The position numbers and the translations under genes are program-made. 22,850 nt of DNA, taken from an uncultured Clostridium sp. Lineage in GTDB: Bacteria > Bacillota > Clostridia > TANB77 > CAG-508. Under the pieces are notes generated by a model. That model was not told where the DNA came from. It saw nothing but the letters and a program-made list of their open reading frames with translations, and made no database searches. The stretch's first letter is position 1, and every line of letters begins with the position of its first letter. The stretch is taken from NCBI GenBank assembly GCA_900553405.1, contig USDF01000026.1, positions 1 through 22,850 on the forward strand. Reading direction: 5' to 3'. Positions 21,888-22,850 of the stretch are shown here, one piece after another.

Positions 21888-22850
21888 CTACATTCTATCT
21901 GGCATTTGTATTCCAAGTAAATTAGCACCTGTTTTTAAAATATTACCAACAACATATGTTAAATATAATCGTGCATCTTGCTTTTCTTTATCTTCTCCTA
22001 TTATTTTGTTTGCATTATAGAATGAGCTAAAACTTTGACTTAGGTCTATTAAATATCTAGACAGAATTGAAGGTTCGTTTTTATCTATAACTTGCTCTAA
22101 AGTATTTGAAAAGTTGGATATTGTTTTTATTACGTTTGTAGATGCTTCATCTGTTAATTCATTTATATTTACATCTTCAAATTTTGGAACATAGCCAGCT
22201 TTTTCAAGTACACTCTTTGTCCTTACATATATGTATTGTACATATGGACCTGTTTCTCCTTGGAAGTTAAGCATTGTGTCCCAATCAAATATTTCATCTT
22301 TAATTCTACTATTAGATAAATCGTTAAATATAACTGCTCCTATGCCTACTTTTCTTGCTACATCTTCTTTATTTTCAAGTTCAGGATTTTTTTCTTCAAT
22401 TACTTTTTCTGCTCTTGAAATTGCTTCTTTTAATAGATCTTCTAATTTTATTATAACGCCTTCCCTTGTAGACATCTTTCCTTCTTTTAGTCTTACCATT
22501 CCAAATGGAACATGTTCTAATCCATTAGTATATTTTTCGTCTATTCCTAGAAGTTTTGCAACTTCAAATACTTGTTTAAAGTGTAACACTTGTTCATATG
22601 ATGTAACATATAATGCTTTGTCGAAATCATAATTTCTTGCTCTATAAAGTATTGCTGCTAAGTCTCTTGTTGCATATGTTGTAGAACCATTTGTTTTTTC
22701 TATAATGCATGGGGCCATATTTTCAAGTTCTATAACTCTTGCTCCTTCAGATTCTACTAATCTTCCAGTTTTTTCTAATATTTCTACTACTTCTTTCATT
22801 TTATCTGAATAGAAAGCTTCTCCATTCCATGAGTCAAATGTACTTCCTAA
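21888..22850 (-). CDS. argS: Arginyl-tRNA synthetase (partial, N-terminus outside window)
   Basis: The last 320 residues of the class I synthetase that charges tRNA-Arg are present. The frame is open to the window edge and begins LGSTFDSWNGEAFYSDKM, a conserved ArgRS region. Other hallmarks are TTYATRDLA, LYVTSYEQVLHFKQVF, the KMSKS-like EGKMSTREG, DIEIFDWD-like and NFQGETGPYVQYIYVR. The DALR anticodon-binding domain ends in LLGIQMPDRM. The internal ATG at 22799 is not the start. A terminator follows the TAG. It is a core housekeeping gene and probably the stable right flank of this variable region. Confidence 0.96.
   Translation of the reverse strand, partial: LGSTFDSWNGEAFYSDKMKEVVEILEKTGRLVESEGARVIELENMAPCIIEKTNGSTTYATRDLAAILYRARNYDFDKALYVTSYEQVLHFKQVFEVAKLLGIDEKYTNGLEHVPFGMVRLKEGKMSTREGVIIKLEDLLKEAISRAEKVIEEKNPELENKEDVARKVGIGAVIFNDLSNSRIKDEIFDWDTMLNFQGETGPYVQYIYVRTKSVLEKAGYVPKFEDVNINELTDEASTNVIKTISNFSNTLEQVIDKNEPSILSRYLIDLSQSFSSFYNANKIIGEDKEKQDARLYLTYVVGNILKTGANLLGIQMPDRM

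Overview
The window comes from a very AT-rich, low-GC Gram-positive bacterium, most likely an anaerobic member of the Clostridia or a related Firmicutes lineage. Supporting signs are strong AGGAGG-type ribosome sites, consensus sigma-A promoters, a LytR-CpsA-Psr (LCP) protein, a VanZ protein, and TGA used as a stop, so the genetic code is standard. Nearly everything lies on the minus strand. The exceptions are two small plus-strand genes near the right end.

Right to left: 22850-21888 is the C-terminal part of argS with its own terminator. Between argS and vanZ, 20671-21750 holds an accessory islet of two plus-strand genes for coiled-coil proteins. They share a short C-terminal segment but use different coiled-coil periodicities, and short palindromic and inverted elements sit around them. 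Then come a VanZ-family membrane protein (20353-19832) and an LCP-family protein (19747-18692), each with its own promoter, and a hairpin terminator.

From a clear promoter at 18539-18511, a single operon of about 15.6 kb runs leftwards. It encodes a Wzy-dependent surface polysaccharide (capsule or wall polysaccharide): initiating sugar-1-phosphate transferase, GT4, Wzy-like polymerase, left-handed beta-helix acyltransferase, GT2, serine-acetyltransferase-like enzyme, a DxD-containing DUF6625-like putative glycosyltransferase, a second GT2, polysaccharide pyruvyltransferase, Wzx-like flippase, a MenD-like ThDP enzyme coupled to a short-chain dehydrogenase, and finally the GDP-mannose to GDP-L-fucose route (gmd, fcl, manC). 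The inferred product is a repeat unit of roughly four to five sugars, possibly with fucose, pyruvate ketal and O- or N-acetyl groups. It would be assembled on undecaprenyl phosphate, flipped, polymerised and attached to the wall, perhaps by the LCP protein. No chain-length regulator or tyrosine kinase/phosphatase module is present here.

Two signs of decay or reshuffling lie at the 3' end of the operon. gmd is broken by a frameshift consistent with a 4-base deletion. Directly after the manC stop, in the same frame, there is a 38-codon C-terminal stump of a UDP-glucose dehydrogenase-type gene. Beyond it, 2754-1 encodes a large secreted M6-type metalloprotease with a predicted propeller-like region and Ig-like repeats, running off the left edge.
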